This document shows positions 17,358-26,241 of a stretch of 64,000 nucleotides of DNA, piece by piece. Below the pieces are notes generated by a model that was given only the letters and a program-made list of their open reading frames with translations, ran no database searches and was not told the origin of the DNA. Within the stretch, counting starts at the first letter, position 1; every line of letters begins with the position of its first letter. A program made the translations under genes and the position numbers. The stretch covers positions 3,626,853 through 3,690,852 of the forward strand of contig CP054936.1 in assembly GCA_013364255.1 (NCBI GenBank), in the 5' to 3' direction. The stretch comes from Streptomyces seoulensis (GTDB lineage Bacteria > Actinomycetota > Actinomycetes > Streptomycetales > Streptomycetaceae).

Positions 17358-18389
17358 ATGGCGAAGATCAAGCCCAGCAAGGGCGCCCCGTACGCCCGCA
17401 TCCTCGGGGTCGGCGGCTACCGGCCCACCCGGGTGGTGCCGAACGAGGTGATCCTCGAGACGATCGACTCGTCCGACGAGTGGATCCGTTCGCGCTCCGG
17501 CATCGAGACCCGGCACTGGGCGTCGCCGGAGGAGACCGTCGCGGCCATGTCCGTCGAGGCGTCCGGCAAGGCGATCGCGGACGCCGGCATCGAGGCCGCG
17601 CAGATCGGCGCGGTGGTCGTCTCGACCGTCTCGCACTTCAGCCAGACCCCCGCCATCGCCACCGAGATCGCCGACCGGCTCGGCACGGACAAGGCCGCCG
17701 CCTTCGACATCTCGGCGGGCTGCGCCGGCTTCGGCTACGGACTGACCCTCGCCAAGGGCATGGTGGTCGAGGGCAGCGCCGAGTACGTGCTGGTCATCGG
17801 CGTGGAGCGGCTGAGCGACCTGACCGACCTGGAGGACCGGGCGACGGCCTTCCTGTTCGGCGACGGCGCCGGCGCGGTCGTGGTCGGCCCCGCCAAGGAG
17901 CCGGCGATCGGCCCGACGGTGTGGGGCTCGGAGGGCGACAAGTCCCAGACGATCAAGCAGACCGTCTCCTGGGACCGCTTCCGGAGCGGCGACGTCTCCG
18001 GGCTGCCGGTGGCCGCCGACGGCACTATCAAGTTCCCTGCGATCACGCAGGAGGGCCAGGCGGTGTTCCGCTGGGCCGTGTTCGAGATGGCGAAGGTCGC
18101 CCAGCAGGCGCTGGACGCGGCCGGGATCACCGCGGACGACCTGGACGTCTTCATCCCGCACCAGGCCAACGTGCGGATCATCGACTCGATGGTGAAGACG
18201 CTGAAACTGCCGGAGCACGTCACGGTCGCGCGTGACATCCGCACCACCGGCAACACCTCGGCCGCCTCGATCCCGCTCGCGATGGAGCGGCTCCTGGCGA
18301 CCGGCGAGGCGAAGAGCGGCGACACCGCGCTCGTCATCGGCTTCGGGGCGGGTCTCGTCTACGCCGCGACGGTCGTTACCCTCCCCTAG
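17358..18389 (+). CDS. fabH: Beta-ketoacyl-ACP synthase III
   Basis: 343 residues. It starts fatty-acid chains by condensing acyl-CoA with malonyl-ACP; in Streptomyces branched starters are preferred. The catalytic triad is visible: C122 in DISAGCAGFGYG, His in IPHQANVRIID and Asn in TTGNTSAASIP. AAGGAG lies upstream of ATG 17358. It is second in the operon, with acpP 77 bp downstream. Length and motifs are complete. Confidence 0.97.
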   Translation: MAKIKPSKGAPYARILGVGGYRPTRVVPNEVILETIDSSDEWIRSRSGIETRHWASPEETVAAMSVEASGKAIADAGIEAAQIGAVVVSTVSHFSQTPAIATEIADRLGTDKAAAFDISAGCAGFGYGLTLAKGMVVEGSAEYVLVIGVERLSDLTDLEDRATAFLFGDGAGAVVVGPAKEPAIGPTVWGSEGDKSQTIKQTVSWDRFRSGDVSGLPVAADGTIKFPAITQEGQAVFRWAVFEMAKVAQQALDAAGITADDLDVFIPHQANVRIIDSMVKTLKLPEHVTVARDIRTTGNTSAASIPLAMERLLATGEAKSGDTALVIGFGAGLVYAATVVTLP

Positions 18390-18466
18390 GCACTCCGTGC
18401 CGGATCATGCGTCCGGTGCGGGCAGCACTGCCACCACCCTCTGAAACACTACGAAGGAGCGCCGAC

Positions 18467-18715
18467 ATGGCCGCCACTCAGGAAGAGATCGTCGCCGGTC
18501 TCGCCGACATCGTGAACGAGATCGCCGGGATCCCGGTCGAGGACGTCAAGCTGGACAAGTCCTTCACCGACGACCTGGACGTCGACTCGCTGTCCATGGT
18601 CGAGGTCGTCGTCGCCGCCGAGGAGCGCTTCGACGTGAAGATCCCCGACGAGGACGTCAAGAACCTCAAGACGGTCGGCGACGCGACCGACTACATCCTC
18701 AAGCACCAGGCCTGA
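18467..18715 (+). CDS. acpP: Acyl carrier protein
   Basis: 82 residues, acidic and four-helix in pattern. The phosphopantetheine attachment serine is S41 in DVDSLSMVE. ATG 18467 has AAGGAG 8 bases upstream; the in-frame extension to 18407 lacks one and is discarded. It carries growing acyl chains for FabD, FabH and FabF. A small stem-loop separates it from fabF and may raise acpP message relative to fabF, as ACP is needed in excess. Confidence 0.97.
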   Translation: MAATQEEIVAGLADIVNEIAGIPVEDVKLDKSFTDDLDVDSLSMVEVVVAAEERFDVKIPDEDVKNLKTVGDATDYILKHQA

Positions 18716-18746
18716 TCAACCGATCATCGCCATGGGCTGACTGCCC

Positions 18747-18764
18747 CGCCACCCGGCGGTGGCG
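18747..18764 (+). promoter_or_regulatory. Stem-loop between acpP and fabF
   Basis: CGCCACC (18747-18753) pairs with GGTGGCG (18758-18764) around CGGC. It could stabilise the upstream message end or cause partial termination within the operon. Confidence 0.4.
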
Positions 18765-18802
18765 CCGTTTGAATCCTCGCATCCGTTGGAGAAAGAATTC
18801 CC

Positions 18803-20074
18803 GTGAGCTCGACCAATCGCACCGTGGTCGTCACCGGTATCGGCGCAACCACACCGCTGGGTGGCGACGTGGCCTCCACCTGGGAGGGTCTGGTCGCCGG
18901 CAGGTCCGGCGTCAAGCCGCTGACCCAGGAGTGGGCGGCCGAGCAGGCCGTCCGTATCGCGGCCCCGGTCGCCGTTGAGCCGACCGAGACCATCCCCCGG
19001 CCGCAGGCCCGCCGTCTGGACCGCTCGGCGCAGTTCGCGCTGATCGCCGCCCAGGAGGCGTGGCAGGACGCCGGCTTCACCGGCAAGGCCGGCGAGGACG
19101 GCGCCGTCGACCCCGACCGGCTCGGCGCGGTCATCGCCTCCGGCATCGGCGGCGTGACCACCCTCCTCGACCAGTACGACGTGCTGAAGGAGAAGGGCGT
19201 ACGCCGTGTCTCCCCGCACACCGTGCCCATGCTGATGCCGAACGGCCCCTCGGCCAACGTGGGCCTCCTCGTGGGCGCCCGCGCGGGCGTGCACACCCCG
19301 GTCTCCGCCTGCGCGTCGGGCGCCGAGGCCATCGGCTACGCCATCGAGATGATCCGCACCGGCCGCGCCGACGTGGTCGTCGCCGGCGGCACGGAGGCGG
19401 CGATCCACCCGCTGCCGATCGCCGCGTTCGGCAACATGATGGCGATGTCCAAGAACAACGAGGACCCCGAGGGCGCCTCCCGCCCCTACGACGTCGCCCG
19501 GGACGGCTTCGTCCTCGGCGAGGGCGCCGGCGTCCTCGTGCTGGAGTCCGCCGAGCACGCCGCCGCGCGCGGCGCCCGCGTCTACGCGGAGGCGGTCGGC
19601 CAGGGCATCTCCGCCGACAGCCACGACATCGTGCAGCCCGAGCCCGAGGGCCGCGGCATCTCGCACGCCCTGCACAACCTGCTGGACCGCACCGACCTGG
19701 ACCCGGCCGAGATCGTGCACGTCAACGCGCACGCCACCTCGACGCCGGCCGGTGACGTCGCCGAGCTGAAGGCGCTGCGGAAGGTCTTCGGCGACCACGC
19801 GGACCACATGGCGGTCTCCGCGACCAAGTCGATGACCGGTCACCTGCTCGGCGGCGCCGGCGGTGTGGAGTCGGTGGCGACGGTGCTGGCGCTGTACAAC
19901 CGGGTGGCGCCGCCGACCATCAACGTCGACAACCTCGACCCCGAGGCGGAGGCGAACGCGGACGTGGTCCGCGGGAGCGCCCGGAAGCTGCCCGCGGAGG
20001 GGCGGATCGCGGCGTTGAACGACTCGTTCGGGTTCGGTGGGCACAATGTCGTGCTGGCGTTCCGCACGATCTGA
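18803..20074 (+). CDS. fabF: Beta-ketoacyl-ACP synthase II
   Basis: 423 residues. It performs the elongating condensations of fatty-acid synthesis. The Cys-His-His set is present: C170 in SACASGAEA, His in NAHATSTPAGD and His in KSMTGHLLGGAG; GFGGHN near the end is also typical. GTG 18803 follows GGAGAAAGAATTCCC. It is the last gene of the fab operon and is closed by a long perfect terminator. Confidence 0.96.
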   Translation: MSSTNRTVVVTGIGATTPLGGDVASTWEGLVAGRSGVKPLTQEWAAEQAVRIAAPVAVEPTETIPRPQARRLDRSAQFALIAAQEAWQDAGFTGKAGEDGAVDPDRLGAVIASGIGGVTTLLDQYDVLKEKGVRRVSPHTVPMLMPNGPSANVGLLVGARAGVHTPVSACASGAEAIGYAIEMIRTGRADVVVAGGTEAAIHPLPIAAFGNMMAMSKNNEDPEGASRPYDVARDGFVLGEGAGVLVLESAEHAAARGARVYAEAVGQGISADSHDIVQPEPEGRGISHALHNLLDRTDLDPAEIVHVNAHATSTPAGDVAELKALRKVFGDHADHMAVSATKSMTGHLLGGAGGVESVATVLALYNRVAPPTINVDNLDPEAEANADVVRGSARKLPAEGRIAALNDSFGFGGHNVVLAFRTI

Positions 20075-20082
20075 GTAGCGCT

Positions 20083-20130
20083 GAACGGCGTCGGCCCGGA
20101 CCCCCGGTGGGGTTCGGGCCGACGCCGTTC
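20083..20130. terminator. Strong terminator after fabF
   Basis: The 18-base arm beginning GAACGGCGTCGG (20083) pairs along its length with the arm ending CCGACGCCGTTC (20130), closing on a CCCC/GGGG stem with a CGGT loop. It lies between convergent fabF and DUF3145 and can serve both. Confidence 0.9.
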
Positions 20131-20161
20131 GTGTGAGGTCGTGCGACCAGTGGACGGAGTC

Positions 20162-20659
20162 TCAGACCACCTGGTGGAGCCAGCGGACCGGGGCGCCCTC
20201 GCCCGCGTAGCGGAAGGGTTCGAGTTCGTCGTCCCAGGGCTTGCCGAGGAGCTTGGCGAGTTCCGCCTCCAGGTCCGTCTCGCCGCCCTGGGAGCGGGTG
20301 AGGGCGGCGCGCAGGCGGTCCTCGGGGATGAGGATGTCGCCGTGGATGCCGGTGACGGCGTGGAAGATGCCGAGGTCGGGGGTGCAGCTGTAGCGCTCGC
20401 CCTCGGCGGTGGCGCACGGCTCGGCGGTGACCTCGAAGCGCAGCAGGTGCCAGCCGCGCAGCGCGGAGGCGAGCTTGGAGGCGGCGCCGGCCTGGCCCTG
20501 CCAGGAGAACTCCGAGCGCCAGGTGCCGGGCGCCGCGGGCTGCCGGATCCAGTCCAGGCTGACGCGCGTGCCGAGCACCCCGGCGACGGCCCACTCGACG
20601 TGCGGGCACAGCGCGCGCGGCGCGGAGTGCACGTACAGGACTCCACGTGTCGTCGTCAC
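20162..20659 (-). CDS. DUF3145 family protein
   Basis: 165 residues from GTG 20659, with GGAGG upstream on the minus strand; the in-frame extension to 20797 has no such signal. The sequence starts MTTTRGVLYVHSAPRALCPHVEWA and ends APVRWLHQVV, matching the actinobacterial DUF3145 family of the same length, function unknown. I remember the gene sitting next to fabF in Streptomyces. Cytosolic, no membrane segment. Confidence 0.85.
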   Translation of the reverse strand: MTTTRGVLYVHSAPRALCPHVEWAVAGVLGTRVSLDWIRQPAAPGTWRSEFSWQGQAGAASKLASALRGWHLLRFEVTAEPCATAEGERYSCTPDLGIFHAVTGIHGDILIPEDRLRAALTRSQGGETDLEAELAKLLGKPWDDELEPFRYAGEGAPVRWLHQVV

Positions 20660-20916
20660 CGGGACCTCCGGGCAGAGCGGGACAGGGGGCGGGCGGGTGG
20701 TCAGTGGCGCGACGGCCACGTTGATGGCGAGGCTACCGTGCGACGGGCCAAGGAGTGTGACGTACCGTCGGTCCTGGTGCCAGGAAACCCCCGGCATTCA
20801 CCCATGGGGACGCTTGTACGGGTGTGCGCCGTCACATCGGAGGGGGTGAGGAACCCCCGCGCGTTCTCATGGAGGGGACCGGCAGCACCGTAGGACGACC
20901 GAGGGGATTTCCAGGG

Positions 20917-21801
20917 ATGCGGAAGCGAAGCCACCGTCTGCGGGCCGCGCACGCCGTCGCGGCGGCCGCCGTGCTGACCGTCGCGGGCTGCTCCACCGCC
21001 GGCGGGGGCGCCTCCGGCGACACCGGGGCGCGGGCGTCCGCGAAGCCGACCCCGGAGTGGGACACCTCCCCGGAGTCGATCGTCGCGGTCGGCGACTCCA
21101 TCACGCGCGGCTTCGACGCGTGCGCGGTGCTGACGGACTGCCCGGAGGTGTCCTGGGCGACGGGCAGCGACGCCGCGGTCGACAGTCTGGCGGTACGGCT
21201 GCTCGGGGCGGGCGGCGCGGCGCAGCACAGCTGGAACCACGCGGTGACCGGGGCCCGGATGCGGGATCTGAAGGCGCAGATGGACAAGGCGGTGGTGCAC
21301 CGGCCGGAGCTGGTGGCGGTCATGGCCGGCGCCAATGACGCCTGCCGTGCCTCCACGGCCGAGATGACGTCGGTGGCGGACTTCCGCAGCCAGTTCCAGG
21401 ACGCCCTGAAGACCCTGCGCCAGACGCTGCCGAAGACGCAGGTGTACGTCTCCAGCGTGCCGAACCTGAAGCGGCTGTGGTCGGAGGGGCGGACCAACGC
21501 GCTGGGCAAGCAGATCTGGAAGCTGGGGATCTGCCCGTCGATGCTGGGCGACGCGGACGCGCTGGACGGGGCGGCGACCGCGCGGCGCGAGACGGTGCAG
21601 GCGCGGGTGGTGGCGTACAACAAGGTGCTGGCGGACGTCTGCGCGAAGGACCGCCGCTGCCGGTTCGACCACGACGCGGTCTTCGACTACCGCTTCGGCA
21701 CGCAGCAGCTCAGCCACTGGGACTGGTTCCACCCGAGCCGCAACGGTCAGGCGCGGCTCGCGGAGATCGCGTACCGCACCGTCACGGCCGCGACGCCGTG
21801 A
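20917..21801 (+). CDS. Secreted SGNH/GDSL hydrolase lipoprotein
   Basis: 294 residues. A positive N-terminus (MRKRSHRLRAAH), hydrophobic stretch and lipobox LTVAGC (Cys about residue 26) mark a lipoprotein. The SGNH blocks follow: GDSITRG (nucleophile Ser), the asparagine block GANDAC and the C-terminal DWFHPSRNG with the Asp/His pair. It is likely an outer-surface esterase or lipase of unknown substrate. ATG 20917 with GAGGGG upstream is preferred to the ORF's earlier start, which would hide the signal peptide. Confidence 0.88.
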   Translation: MRKRSHRLRAAHAVAAAAVLTVAGCSTAGGGASGDTGARASAKPTPEWDTSPESIVAVGDSITRGFDACAVLTDCPEVSWATGSDAAVDSLAVRLLGAGGAAQHSWNHAVTGARMRDLKAQMDKAVVHRPELVAVMAGANDACRASTAEMTSVADFRSQFQDALKTLRQTLPKTQVYVSSVPNLKRLWSEGRTNALGKQIWKLGICPSMLGDADALDGAATARRETVQARVVAYNKVLADVCAKDRRCRFDHDAVFDYRFGTQQLSHWDWFHPSRNGQARLAEIAYRTVTAATP

Positions 21802-21817
21802 CCTTAAGGTTCTGGGC

Positions 21818-22807
21818 ATGAGCATGAGCGAAGTCTTCGGCCGGCTTGACGACGGGACCACGGTGCACCGGTGGACCCTGGAGCGGGCCGGAGTGCGGGT
21901 GCGGGTGCTGACGTACGGCGGGATCGTGCAGTCGGTGGAGGTCCCGGACCGGGCAGGTCGCACGGCTCAGGTGGTGCTCGGTTTCCCCGGCCTGGAGGGC
22001 TACGTCGCCCATCCGGAGCCGTTCCTCGGCGCGCTGGTCGGCCGGTACGCCAACCGGATCGGCGGCGCCCGGTTCGCGCTGGACGGCCGGGCGTACCCGC
22101 TCACGGCCAACGACGGGCCCAACTCGCTGCACGGCGGGCCGAACGGCTTCGACAAGCGGGTGTGGGAGGCGGCCGAGGTGGCGCACGGCGTGCGGCTGGC
22201 CCGCGTCTCCCCGGACGGCGAGGAGGGCTTCCCGGGACGCCTCGACGTGTCGGCGACGTACACGCTGGACGCGTCGGGCGCGCTGCGGATCGCCTACGAG
22301 GCGGTCACGGACGCGCCGACGGTGGTCAACCTGACCAATCACACGTACTGGAACCTCGGCGGCGCGGGCTCCGGTCCGACCGGCGGCCACGAACTGCGCC
22401 TCGCCGCCGCCCGTTACACCCCGGTCGACGACCGCCTGATCCCGGCGGGCGAGCCGGCGGAGGTGGCCGGCACCCGGTTCGACTTCCGCCGCACGCGGGC
22501 GCTGGGCGCCGGCTACGACCACAACTTCGTCCTGGACAAGGGCGTGACGGCGGCTCCCGAGGAGGTCGCCGAGCTGCACGACCCGGCCTCCGGCCGCGTG
22601 CTGACGGTCGCCACGACCGAGCCGGGCGTCCAGCTCTACACCGCCGACCACCTCACCGCCCCGTTCACCCCGAACGCCGGAACCGCCCTGGAGACCCAGC
22701 ACTTCCCCGACACCCCCAACCGCCCGGACTTCCCACCCACCCGACTGAACCCGGGCGAGGTGTACCGCTCGGAGACGGTGTACGGGTTCTCGGTGCGGCG
22801 GGGGTAA
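21818..22807 (+). CDS. galM: Aldose 1-epimerase (galactose mutarotase)
   Basis: 329 residues, full length. It interconverts alpha and beta anomers of aldoses. Family motifs include NRIGGARF near residue 75, NDGPNSLHGG, NLTNHTYWNLGG near 170 (catalytic histidine) and the late catalytic glutamate region ALETQHFPDTPN. TAAGGT (21805-21810) ends 7 bases before ATG 21818 with no ribosome site: predicted leaderless. A GH35 beta-galactosidase occurs elsewhere in the window, but no direct linkage is visible. Confidence 0.9.
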   Translation: MSMSEVFGRLDDGTTVHRWTLERAGVRVRVLTYGGIVQSVEVPDRAGRTAQVVLGFPGLEGYVAHPEPFLGALVGRYANRIGGARFALDGRAYPLTANDGPNSLHGGPNGFDKRVWEAAEVAHGVRLARVSPDGEEGFPGRLDVSATYTLDASGALRIAYEAVTDAPTVVNLTNHTYWNLGGAGSGPTGGHELRLAAARYTPVDDRLIPAGEPAEVAGTRFDFRRTRALGAGYDHNFVLDKGVTAAPEEVAELHDPASGRVLTVATTEPGVQLYTADHLTAPFTPNAGTALETQHFPDTPNRPDFPPTRLNPGEVYRSETVYGFSVRRG

Positions 22808-22889
22808 GGTCGGCGGCGGCGCGTGCCGCCAGGAGACCCCGCCATGGCGACGTCCTCTTCGCAGAGGCCGGCGGCCAAGTAACCCTCCG

Positions 22890-23185
22890 GTGGCTTTCAG
22901 GGCTTCGCCGCAGCGGTCCTCTTCGGCCGGCAGCCTGCACGGTTCTGGTCTGGCCGAGGTGTCCGTAGACCGTGGAACGGGGCACGTTGAACATGTCGGC
23001 GATCTGCTGGACGGTCTTCTCCCAGGGCGTCGTAGAGCTGCTGGGCAGGCTCGGCCTGGTCGGCCGTGGGCTTCGGTCGGCGCCCGCCGGCCCCGGCCGC
23101 GGGCCGAGGCGAGCCCGTCGTTCGTGTTCGCCACGATCAGCTCTCTTCGGAGCTCCGCGAGCACGCTGAGCGTCCATGGGATCCC
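22890..23185 (-). pseudogene. Remnant of a serine recombinase/invertase C-terminus
   Basis: In one minus-strand frame (from about 23185) LAELRRELIVANTNDGLASARGRGRR matches the end of the catalytic domain and E-helix of Hin/Tn3-type serine recombinases. After a frameshift the next frame reads KTVQQIADMFNVPRSTVYGHL, the classic resolvase helix-turn-helix (about 22955-23020). The N-terminal catalytic half with its serine is missing and no intact frame remains. It marks the left edge of a patch with different neighbours and is most likely the scar of a mobile element. Confidence 0.7.
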
Positions 23186-23241
23186 GTGCGGAGCGCGTCC
23201 GGCCGAGGGGCAGGCGTACACCGCCGGACGACGGAGGACCG

Positions 23242-23910
23242 TCAGCGGATGACGAGGAGGCCGGCCACCAGGGCTCGGAGCCCGTCCAGGTAGGTGTCCT
23301 CGCCGGTCAGCGGTGCCCAGCGGTCCGCGACCTGCGCCAACCTGGGCAGCTCACCCGGATCGAGATCGCCGAAGACCTGCTCCCGGTAGGTCGCACGGTC
23401 ATCGCCTTCGCGTCGCCGGGCTGCCGTCGCCCGGACCACGATCTCTCCAGCGGTGTAGTACCAGATCGCGCGGTAACCGTGCACGGCCCGCTCGGGGGAC
23501 AGTCCGCATTCGACCAGGCCGTCGACGATCTGCTCGACGAACCACAGTGCTGACGTGGACATCAGGTCATCGGCAGTCAGCACTTCCACGATCCAGGGAC
23601 AGGCGGCGAGCGCCTCGTGGATCGCGGCGGCGGCGACGACGATCCGCTCGCGAGGGTGGGCAGGCAGTTCGGGTCGGCGCAGCGCCCGCGCGGCGTAGTC
23701 GTCCAGCAGCAGGACGAGCAGTTCTTCCTTGTTGCGGACGTGGTGGTAGAGCGCCATCGGCGTGCTGCCGATCTCCATGGCCAGCCGCCGCATGGTCAGC
23801 CGGTCCACGCCTTCCTCGGTCACGATCCGGCGTGCCGTCCCGATGACCTCCTCGCGGGAGATACGGGGAGGTCGGCCAGGGGATCTGCGCGGTGCGGACG
23901 GTTGCGGCAT
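23242..23910 (-). CDS. TetR/AcrR family regulator
   Basis: 222 residues. DNA-binding domain at residues 15-65 (REEVIGTARRIVTEEGVDRLTMRRLAMEIGSTPMALYHHVRNKEEL). The rest resembles the ligand domain of tetracycline-repressor-like proteins. It is divergent from the DHA2 transporter with only 57 bp between the two starts. The 8-bp palindrome TACATGTA overlaps the transporter start, and the gap holds the transporter promoter, so it probably represses the exporter. It lies in a patch of slightly different composition next to a recombinase remnant. Confidence 0.88.
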   Translation of the reverse strand: MPQPSAPRRSPGRPPRISREEVIGTARRIVTEEGVDRLTMRRLAMEIGSTPMALYHHVRNKEELLVLLLDDYAARALRRPELPAHPRERIVVAAAAIHEALAACPWIVEVLTADDLMSTSALWFVEQIVDGLVECGLSPERAVHGYRAIWYYTAGEIVVRATAARRREGDDRATYREQVFGDLDPGELPRLAQVADRWAPLTGEDTYLDGLRALVAGLLVIR

Positions 23911-23967
23911 GCCCCCATCATTCCCCAGGTGTCGACAACGACGCTCTCCTCACGCTAGTTTCCTTAC

Positions 23968-25416
23968 ATGTATAAAAACTCGAAAAGGCGACTCGGGGTG
24001 GTGCTGGCGACGGCGGCCGTCGCCCAGTTCGTCTTCGCCCTGGACATGTCGGTGGTCAATGTCGCACTGCCCGCAATCCGCACCGCGTTGGGATTCGCGC
24101 CGCTCGACCTGTCGTGGGTCGTGCACGTCTACGCGCTCACCTTCGGCGGACTCCTGTTACTGGGTGGCCGTGTTTGTGACCTGTACGGTCACCGTCGGCT
24201 GTTCGTGGGGGGCCTGGTCGTCTTCGGGCTGTGCTCGCTGGCGGGCGGGCTGGCCCAGGCGCCCTGGCAGCTGATCGCTGCCCGCGCCGGTCAGGGCGTG
24301 GGTGCTGCCGCGGCCGCCCCGGCCGCGCTGGGGATGCTCACCACCACCTTCCCCGAAGGCTCTCGGCGGGTCCGGGCACTGGGGGTGTGGAGCGCGGTGA
24401 ACGCCGCAGGGGGAGCGCTGGGCGTGCTGGCAGGTGGTTTGCTGACCCAGTACGCGGGGTGGCGCTGGGTGATGCTGATCAACCTGCCCTTCGTTGCGGC
24501 GGCTCTCGTGCTAGTTCGGGCAGGCGTGCCCGCCGGAGCACAGCCCGACCGGCGCGAGCGGCTGGACGTGCTCGGCGCTGTCCTAGCGACCGGCGGAGTG
24601 GGGCTGCTGGTGTTCGGTGTCGTCCGCACCGACGCCCGAGGGTGGGGATCCCCGGCCACCGTGACGACCCTCGCCACTGCGGTCGCGCTCCTGGCCGCCT
24701 TCGTCTTCGCTGAATCCAGGGCCCCCGTGCCGCTGCTGCGCGTCGGCCTGTTGCGCAGTCGCTGGGTGGCCGGCGCCAACGTGCTGGTGTTCTTGGCCGC
24801 GGCCGGGCAGTTCACGGCGTTCTACTTCGTGTCCCTGTACATGCAGCAGGTCCTGGGCATGGGCGCCGCGGCGACCGGCGCCGCGTTCCTGCCGTTCTCC
24901 GTGAGCCTGGTCGCGGGCAGCGTCATCGCGACCCGCGTCACCACGGCACGCGGCCCCCGAGCCGCCTTGGCACCCGGGGCTCTGCTGGCCGCCGTGGGCC
25001 TGGCCTGGCTGGCCTTCATCAGCCCCGGCGGAGGCTTCCTCACCGACGTGCTCGGTCCCTGCATCGTCTCCGGCGTCGGCGTCGGACTGGTTCTGGCCCC
25101 GGTCGCCGCCGCCGCGACGACTGGTGTCGCCTCCCGCGAGGCCGGCATGGCCTCCGGCCTCTTCAACAGCTCCCGCCAGCTCGGCGGCTGCGTCGGCCTG
25201 GCCGCCCTGGCCACCGTCGCCGCATACCGCACCGGCACGGCCACCGACCCCGCCGCCCTCAACGACGGCTATGCCCTGGGCCTCACCGTCACCGCCGGCC
25301 TCTTCGTACTCGCGGCAGTCGTAGCGATCGGGGTGTTGCCCCGGCGTCAGGCCGCCATGCCTGACCCGCAACCTGCCGCCCCCACACAGAACCGACTGGA
25401 AGGAACGCCATCATGA
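23968..25416 (+). CDS. MFS transporter, DHA2 type
   Basis: 482 residues with about 14 hydrophobic segments. Motifs: FALDMSVVNVALPAIRTALG (helix 1), GRVCDLYGHRRLFVGG (loop 2-3) and the antiporter helix near AAGGALGVLAGGLLTQYAGWRWVMLINLP. It is predicted to export an unknown compound. TAGTTT (23956-23961) ends 6 bases before ATG 23968, with TCGACA 18 bases further upstream, so it is a predicted leaderless gene. The cupin gene follows with an ATGA overlap, so the two are co-translated. Confidence 0.9.
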   Translation: MYKNSKRRLGVVLATAAVAQFVFALDMSVVNVALPAIRTALGFAPLDLSWVVHVYALTFGGLLLLGGRVCDLYGHRRLFVGGLVVFGLCSLAGGLAQAPWQLIAARAGQGVGAAAAAPAALGMLTTTFPEGSRRVRALGVWSAVNAAGGALGVLAGGLLTQYAGWRWVMLINLPFVAAALVLVRAGVPAGAQPDRRERLDVLGAVLATGGVGLLVFGVVRTDARGWGSPATVTTLATAVALLAAFVFAESRAPVPLLRVGLLRSRWVAGANVLVFLAAAGQFTAFYFVSLYMQQVLGMGAAATGAAFLPFSVSLVAGSVIATRVTTARGPRAALAPGALLAAVGLAWLAFISPGGGFLTDVLGPCIVSGVGVGLVLAPVAAAATTGVASREAGMASGLFNSSRQLGGCVGLAALATVAAYRTGTATDPAALNDGYALGLTVTAGLFVLAAVVAIGVLPRRQAAMPDPQPAAPTQNRLEGTPS

Positions 25417-25868
25417 CGTCGACCCCCATCGACCTGTTCGTCTCCGCGCTGCAGTTCCGCCCCGACGGCGATCTCCGGGCCGCCGACCGCCAGATGACGA
25501 GCAGCGACTCCGGCACCTGGCAGATCGCGACCTTCCACGTGGAGACCGACGCCGACGTCCACGCCGACCACTGGGAGATGCACCCCCAGGCCGAGGAGGC
25601 GGTGTGCTGCCTGACTGGCGGCGTCCGCCTCTACTTCCGTGCCGCCACGCCCTGCGGCGCCGAGGACATGGTGCGGCTGCAGGCAGGCACCGCGGTGATC
25701 GTCCCCCGCGGTCGCTGGCACCGCCTGGAGCTGGACGCCCCCAGCGACCTGATGTCGATCACCCTTCGCCACGGCACTCGCCTCGAAAGGCGCACCGACA
25801 CGCATGGACCGGGTGGTGACCCGACAGGTTCGCTGCCGGGCCACCACGAGCCTCGCCCGTCCTCATGA
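25413..25868 (+). CDS. Cupin domain protein
   Basis: 151 residues. A single cupin barrel: HADHWEMHPQAEEAVCCLTGGVRLYF is motif 1 (His, His, Glu) and VPRGRWHRLELDAPS motif 2 with its histidine. The C-terminal 25 residues are polar and probably disordered. It overlaps the transporter stop by four bases (ATGA), so exporter and cupin form one unit; the cupin may modify or sense the exported compound. No specific enzyme family can be named. Confidence 0.82.
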   Translation: MTSTPIDLFVSALQFRPDGDLRAADRQMTSSDSGTWQIATFHVETDADVHADHWEMHPQAEEAVCCLTGGVRLYFRAATPCGAEDMVRLQAGTAVIVPRGRWHRLELDAPSDLMSITLRHGTRLERRTDTHGPGGDPTGSLPGHHEPRPSS

Positions 25869-26181
25869 GCTCGCGTATTCGTCTGTCGCCGGCTTCCCGG
25901 TCTGGCGGACCTACGACCCGACGCACCACGACCCGCCGATCCTGGACCGAACCCGCGAGATGATCGCCGTCCTGGGCTGGGAGGCGGACCCGGAGGTGTG
26001 GGGACCGCCTTCGGACGAGATCCTCGCGTCGGTGGCCGCGAAGTGCCAGCACGCGCCGGAGTTCCGGGCGACTGCTCCGGTCGGCGGGACCTCCTGGCGC
26101 CGCGGGCCCCGGTCCGTGGGGTCAGGTCCGTGGACCGGGGCTGTTCGCGGGGGGGGGAACACGTCCCGGTGCCGAAGGTAA
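25804..26181 (+). CDS. Unrecognised ORF, possibly a degraded fragment
   Basis: 125 residues, starting inside the cupin gene in another frame. The middle (VAGFPVWRTYDPTHHDPPILDRTREMIAVLGWEADPEVWGPPSDEILASVA) has protein-like composition, but the ends are arginine- and glycine-rich and a run of nine G (26149-26157) precedes the stop. It could be the relic of a gene broken at the right edge of the acquired patch. Weak support; nothing else is seen between 25869 and 26241. Confidence 0.25.
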   Translation: MDRVVTRQVRCRATTSLARPHELAYSSVAGFPVWRTYDPTHHDPPILDRTREMIAVLGWEADPEVWGPPSDEILASVAAKCQHAPEFRATAPVGGTSWRRGPRSVGSGPWTGAVRGGGNTSRCRR

Positions 26182-26241
26182 TCGGCACGGTGGCGCGGTG
26201 CGGGGTGATCGGGGGTTCGGCGGCGGTCTCGTACGAACCCT

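Noticed and set aside
22665..23177. A 170-residue minus-strand protein containing KTVQQIADMFNVPRSTVYGHL
   Set aside because: Only the short HTH is meaningful. The rest lies antisense to galM, and the catalytic half is in another frame or missing, so it is listed as a pseudogene remnant.
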